9,202 nt of DNA, from the NCBI GenBank assembly GCA_015488565.1, contig WFNQ01000094.1, positions 1 through 9,202 on the forward strand, in the 5' to 3' direction. Source of the DNA: Thiomicrorhabdus sp. Its GTDB lineage: Bacteria; Pseudomonadota; Gammaproteobacteria; Thiomicrospirales; Thiomicrospiraceae. The translations under genes and the position numbers were made by a program. The notes beneath the pieces are model-generated. The model made no database searches and had not been told where the DNA came from. It was given only the letters and a program-made list of their open reading frames with translations. Shown piece by piece: positions 6,387 through 9,202 of this stretch (its first letter is position 1; every line of letters starts with the position of its first letter).

Positions 6387-7577
6387 TTATTTAGCAACTT
6401 CAATTGGTACAGGAATTGGCTTAATAACTCTTTTCTTCTCTTTATCAAAAAGATATTTAAATGAAAATACAGCCGTTTCGTTGGGCTGAAGCCCCCCTAC
6501 TTTAAAGGCAATATTAATGGTTGAATCAGAGTAATCTGAAAGAAAGTTCCCTAGAATCCTATCGTAAATAGGCTGTGATGGAGAGTTATAATTACAAAGC
6601 TGGCCCAAAATCACATTAGGATCAGTTGTCCATGTATTGCTAATACAGGTATCATGATAAACAGGGTCAACAGAGTACAATGCAACCGATAACTTACTGT
6701 CTTTTCCTGATGCCCAAGCAATATTCTGAGGTTCTACATCAACAGGAAGAGCAGGAATTGGCCCAAAATAAGTATGACCTTTTCGGTTTATGGTTGCAAA
6801 AGAGCCTGTAGGCCTATCTTGATCAGGATCTAACCCTCTTGCATAAGTAATACCATCAAGCGGAACATCACCACTATTCTTCATTTCAACTCGAACAATA
6901 ATCTCTCTAGCATTTGGATCAAGAGTGTATTTTTGTGTCATTTCCAAGCGAGCACCTCTGTGATCGGTAATAAATGATTTAACAAAAACTCCCCCTTCTT
7001 GAGCACCAGAGTAACGATCAAGGCGATAAATTTTAGTTGGAATATTATCTGGTGCAGTAATACTCGGTCCATTTCGATTATTATTCGAAAAATTCAGAGA
7101 ATTAATTGTGACTGAAAAATACTCATGCGGAGAGCCTGGCTGTAAATAATCAGGGGTATTTACCGTACCCGTTCCTAAAGGATTAAATGTCATTCCTAAT
7201 GAATACCCTCCGTTCCCAAAAGTACCATCAGCACTCACACAAGTTGCAATAAAATTATTTTCGAGAAATATACCGCCTGAAACATTTTCTGGTGGTTTTT
7301 CACAGAGTGCACGTGCGGTTCTAGGGAGGTCAGGAGCAATAACTTCGATTCGCTCTGCTTTTTGAGTTAAATCATTTGGAATTAAATTAATATTATTTGG
7401 AGCCGAAGATTCCAATGCATAAAGATCCACTCCCTTTTCTTGAGCAAGTTGATACGTCTCTGGCTGATAGTTTTTTAAATACGACTCTAAACTATCACTT
7501 TCATTCGAAAATGCTATAGCAGGATAGACTAAAAAAATACAAGCCCCTGCCGTGATAGTTTTATTTAAGTGATTCAT
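6387..7577 (-). CDS. Secreted protein of unknown function, 396 residues
   Basis: I do not recognise a named family. An N-terminal signal peptide is evident (hydrophobic ITAGACIFLVYPAIAF, cleavage around residues 22-24). The mature protein has four cysteines (C92, C113, C311, C328), suitable for two disulfides, and no other membrane segment. Alternating polar and hydrophobic strands (for example YFSVTINSLNFS, REIIVRVEMKNSGDVPLDGITY, TINIAFKVGGLQPNETAVFSFKYLF) suggest a beta-sandwich. ARGLDPDQD (246-254) is an acidic loop that could bind calcium and recalls DPDQ-type motifs in large bacterial surface proteins, from memory. The start has GGGG 8 nt upstream. A loose promoter candidate on the minus strand is TTGCCT (7654-7649) with TATGGT (7630-7625), spacing 18. 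A bidirectional terminator lies just downstream, so it is probably a single-gene unit. Confidence 0.8.
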   Translation of the reverse strand: MNHLNKTITAGACIFLVYPAIAFSNESDSLESYLKNYQPETYQLAQEKGVDLYALESSAPNNINLIPNDLTQKAERIEVIAPDLPRTARALCEKPPENVSGGIFLENNFIATCVSADGTFGNGGYSLGMTFNPLGTGTVNTPDYLQPGSPHEYFSVTINSLNFSNNNRNGPSITAPDNIPTKIYRLDRYSGAQEGGVFVKSFITDHRGARLEMTQKYTLDPNAREIIVRVEMKNSGDVPLDGITYARGLDPDQDRPTGSFATINRKGHTYFGPIPALPVDVEPQNIAWASGKDSKLSVALYSVDPVYHDTCISNTWTTDPNVILGQLCNYNSPSQPIYDRILGNFLSDYSDSTINIAFKVGGLQPNETAVFSFKYLFDKEKKRVIKPIPVPIEVAK

Positions 7578-7673
7578 GATGATACCCCACTATTATTACT
7601 ACTTAAAGTTAAAGCTGAAAAATAACCATAGCATAAGTAAGTGTTACCAGGCAAATAAATCGAAACAAAACAA

Positions 7674-7700
7674 ATAAAAACCCTCTTTTTTAAAGGGGTT
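7674..7700 (-). terminator. Minus-strand rho-independent terminator
   Basis: On the minus strand AACCCCTTT (7700-7692) pairs with AAAG and GGGTT (7688-7685, 7683-7679) around a 3-nt loop, with one bulged base at 7684. It ends in TTTTT and TTTATTTG. It would stop transcription coming from the gene at 7921-8769, some 220 nt upstream, and insulate the next gene. Confidence 0.55.
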
Positions 7701-7908
7701 AAGAACAGAAGGACGCTATCCAATGCCATCAAGTTAAGTCATAACCAACTGATTTATAAGGTGTTTTTACATATCTTAAAGAAGGGGTTGCTCGTTATTT
7801 TTAGGAAAAACAGTTGATTTATTAGCTGCTTAGAATCTGTTGCACTGATGATCCGAATTCAAGTCATATTAAAGTTGACACTGCTGACCCCAATTATCAA
7901 CCTTATTC

Positions 7909-7915
7909 GTTAGAT
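7909..7915 (-). other. attC R''-like core after the cassette gene stop (half site)
   Basis: On the minus strand ATCTAAC fits the integron R'' consensus RYYYAAC exactly and lies 5 nt after the stop codon of the gene at 7921-8769, the usual position of an attC. Scanning the minus strand from here to 7578, I find no arm complementary to the following bases and no GTTRRRY core. The rest of the attC is therefore missing or strongly diverged. A 7-nt match alone would be weak; position and the intact attC on the other side of the gene support it. Confidence 0.45.
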
Positions 7916-7920
7916 GAACC

Positions 7921-8769
7921 TTAACAACCACACGCCACCTCTAAACCACTAAAATCTATTGCTGTTTTAGCAGAGTAAAGTTGATCTTTGCTAAGCTGAT
8001 TCGATAGATACAACCTATTATGATAAAAGCAATAAGAGCTTAGATTAAAAATAAGGTCTAAACTTCCGTCTCTATCTAGGTCTCCGACCCAGCGCAACTC
8101 TGGAACAACACCATCTTCATCCATATTAGAGGGGTGAGATTCAATTAATAGCTGTTTAAATTTTCCGTGTTTAATATAGTATTTAAAACCGCCTGTTTTA
8201 GAAATTCGTTCTCTAATTATTGATAAATCACTTACGCCGGGTACCTTCCAAAGATTCTTTTCTTCCCTATCCGAACTAAAATTTATCGGCATTCCGCTAT
8301 ATTCGGAGATAAAAGTTGTAGATACATTCCCTTCAGCTAAGGGCACACCATGAATCAATGAAATTGGCTTGCCTTCTACGTTTGGAATATCGGCTAACTC
8401 CACCTCATCAAAACTAATCAGGGGCATCGCTCTAATTTCTAACTCTGTCTGTATTAGCTTGCATTCTCCTGTTTCACAGTACAGCCCAAACCAATGATCA
8501 GACCTCGGAAGAGTATACCCATTATAGTTTGTATGATATTCAGTCATAACTACTTGTGATTTATAATCTTTTTTTGTGGTTTTATATATCAACTCTTTTT
8601 GAGTCTTTATTTTATCAAGAAGTTTGATATTTTCTTCAGCAATATCATCCTCTTTTTGACTCTCACTCTCTAACACCATCTGGTAAATACTTTTTTTTGA
8701 GTTCACAGCTTCTGAACTCAAAACATTTAATGAAATGGCTATTAATAATATAGTGATGAGTGTTTTCAT
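7921..8769 (-). CDS. Secreted protein with EF-hand-like loop, probable integron cassette gene
   Basis: I do not recognise the function of this 282-residue protein. A signal peptide covers about residues 1-21 (KTLITILLIAISLNVLSS, cleavage after SEA). A charged, probably helical stretch follows (~24-70). Near the C-terminus, WVGDLDRDGSLDLIF contains a DxDxDGxxD loop (D230, D232, D234, D238), the calcium-binding signature seen in EF-hand-like and FG-GAP/VCBS repeats. Mature cysteines are C98, C103, C247, C280 and C282; the last two form the terminal CGC. The start codon lies 14 nt after an attC-type core (GTTAAAT on the minus strand), and an R''-like core lies 5 nt after the stop, as in an integron cassette. 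The ribosome binding site is weak (GAAG). Cassette genes often lack their own promoter, and none is evident. Confidence 0.82.
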   Translation of the reverse strand: MKTLITILLIAISLNVLSSEAVNSKKSIYQMVLESESQKEDDIAEENIKLLDKIKTQKELIYKTTKKDYKSQVVMTEYHTNYNGYTLPRSDHWFGLYCETGECKLIQTELEIRAMPLISFDEVELADIPNVEGKPISLIHGVPLAEGNVSTTFISEYSGMPINFSSDREEKNLWKVPGVSDLSIIRERISKTGGFKYYIKHGKFKQLLIESHPSNMDEDGVVPELRWVGDLDRDGSLDLIFNLSSYCFYHNRLYLSNQLSKDQLYSAKTAIDFSGLEVACGC

Positions 8770-8782
8770 ATTTTATTTCTTC

Positions 8783-8880
8783 ATTTAACGATTAAGCTCA
8801 GCAGCAATTTACAACGGATGAGGCTTGGCGTAGCCAAACGAAATGCGTTGTAAATTGTCCGCTATAGCGCTTGATTAGAA
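8783..8880 (-). repeat. Integron attC-like recombination site
   Basis: The site folds on itself. CGTTGTAAATTG (8846-8857) is a perfect 12-bp complement of CAATTTACAACG (8805-8816), and an inner hairpin TTGGC-GTA-GCCAA (8825-8837) forms the variable tip. Imperfect outer arms carry related AGC..GC blocks and end at core-like boxes. Read on the minus strand, it ends in GTTAAAT (8789-8783), an exact match to the R' consensus GTTRRRY where IntI cuts. It begins near TTCTAAT (about 8879-8873), a degenerate R''. About 98 nt is within the attC size range. Orientation is minus, the same as the downstream gene, so it belongs to a preceding cassette whose gene is not evident here. Confidence 0.7.
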
Positions 8881-9033
8881 ATGCGGGAAACACGACTAAA
8901 TAACTGGGTTTACAGCCAGAGCCTTTAAAAAAATTTACCGTGTTTCGTGAATTTTATGTTGTTTTTTTAAGCTTAGAGGGGGGGGGAAGAATTTAGATTA
9001 AAAATATTCCCCCCTGCCTCAATAAAAACCCCA
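8881..9033. other. Non-coding stretch with hairpins between attC and MITE
   Basis: No gene is seen on either strand. It holds an 8-bp inverted repeat GAAACACG (8887-8894) / CGTGTTTC (8939-8946). It also holds A7 and T7 tracts that could pair (around 8926-8932 and 8962-8968), and a GC-only hairpin at 8976-9020. On the minus-strand reading of the cassette array this would be the preceding cassette, or the array flank. Confidence 0.4.
8976..9020. repeat. Strong G-run/C-run hairpin
   Basis: Nine consecutive G (8978-8986) face six consecutive C (9009-9014). GAGG (8976-8979) pairs with CCTC (9017-9020), and GGGGGGAA (8981-8988) pairs with TTCCCCCC (9007-9014), giving about 12 pairs with a small internal loop and an 18-nt apical loop. 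No T run follows on either strand, so it is not a standard terminator. Confidence 0.55.
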
Positions 9034-9037
9034 CTAG

Positions 9038-9196
9038 GAGCCTGTCCGAGAACTAGAATCGTAACGAAAATTACAGAAACGTTATAAGGCGAGTTTATCA
9101 AAAAAGGCGAATAGCACGGCTATTTAACGACTTTGATAAGCTCGGCTTATGATGTTTATGGGATTTACAGTCGGTTTTTAGTTCTCGGACAGGCTC
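9038..9196. mobile_element. Foldback MITE with 18-bp terminal inverted repeats and CTAG flanks
   Basis: GAGCCTGTCCGAGAACTA at 9038-9055 is repeated inverted at 9179-9196. The centre at 9117 is exact: two 78-nt arms flank a 3-nt loop (9116-9118). Comparing the arms without gaps gives 58 matches of 78 by hand count, including a conserved inner block around ATAAGSCGAG..TTATCAAA (9081-9099). CTAG flanks both ends (9034-9037, 9197-9200). This could be a 4-bp target duplication of YTAR type, as in IS5-family elements; because CTAG is itself palindromic, it could equally be part of a 22-bp terminal repeat with a TA duplication. At 159 bp it cannot encode a transposase, so it would be moved in trans. 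It ends 6 bp before the window edge. Confidence 0.85.
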
Positions 9197-9202
9197 CTAG
9201 GG

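Larger units (their letters stand above)
7578..7920. other. Gene-poor 343 bp stretch between the two secreted-protein genes
   Basis: No convincing gene is present. From right to left on the minus strand it holds the core ATCTAAC (7915-7909), a segment containing GGGGTCAGCAGTGTCAAC (minus strand, about 7891-7874), unassigned AT-rich DNA, a terminator hairpin (7679-7700) and the leader of the 396-residue protein. The GGGGTCAG-containing segment has the feel of mobile-element-associated DNA, but I cannot assign it to an element. Confidence 0.5.

Noticed and set aside
7574..7729. A 51-codon minus-strand frame whose TGA overlaps the ATG of the 396-residue gene (ATGA)
   Set aside because: No ribosome binding site is seen before its ATG, it reads straight through the terminator hairpin at 7679-7700, and it resembles no protein; most likely chance.
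8783..8880. attC read in the plus orientation
   Set aside because: The right end would need GTTRRRY, but the bases there are GATTAGA. The minus orientation gives an exact GTTAAAT and fits the adjacent gene.
8976..9020. G-run/C-run hairpin as a terminator
   Set aside because: No T tract follows the stem on either strand.
1..9202. CRISPR array, tRNA or rRNA genes
   Set aside because: No regularly spaced direct repeats, no cloverleaf-like sequence and no rRNA segments were recognised on either strand.

Overview
The window looks like a moderately AT-rich gammaproteobacterial chromosome. A CbbY-type phosphatase (linked to Calvin-cycle autotrophy), a DksA, a YqiA-like esterase and a RecJ-family nuclease suggest a chemolithoautotroph of the Thiomicrospira/Hydrogenovibrio/Thiomicrorhabdus kind. 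That placement is inference from gene content and style, not from a marker gene.

Left part (1-6211), housekeeping: a 3'-truncated cbbY-like gene on the minus strand runs off the left edge. A ~400 bp divergent intergenic region with several palindromes separates it from a plus-strand dksA. This DksA keeps the DPSDRA coiled-coil tip but has lost three of the four zinc-finger cysteines. After the dksA terminator come a two-domain phosphotransferase/P-loop kinase-like gene and a small exported protein of unknown function. The latter overlaps tail to tail, by 4 nt, with a minus-strand YqiA-like alpha/beta hydrolase. The hydrolase start lies only 17 bp from the start of a divergent recJ-like gene.

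Right part (6212-9202), accessory in character: a bidirectional terminator lies between recJ-like and a minus-strand secreted 396-residue protein of unknown function. A gene-poor stretch of about 340 bp follows, with a minus-strand terminator. Next is a minus-strand secreted protein with an EF-hand-like DxDxDGxxD loop and a CGC C-terminus. It is framed like an integron gene cassette: a full attC-like foldback with a GTTAAAT core lies just before its start, and an ATCTAAC core lies 5 nt after its stop, but the remainder of that second attC is not found. No integrase is in the window.

Beyond the attC are strong hairpins without genes. At the extreme right is an apparently complete 159 bp foldback MITE (9038-9196) whose 78-nt arms pair at 58 of 78 positions without gaps, flanked by CTAG on both sides. 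The most distinctive observations are the cassette with one intact and one broken attC, the symmetric MITE beside it, and the cysteine-depleted DksA.
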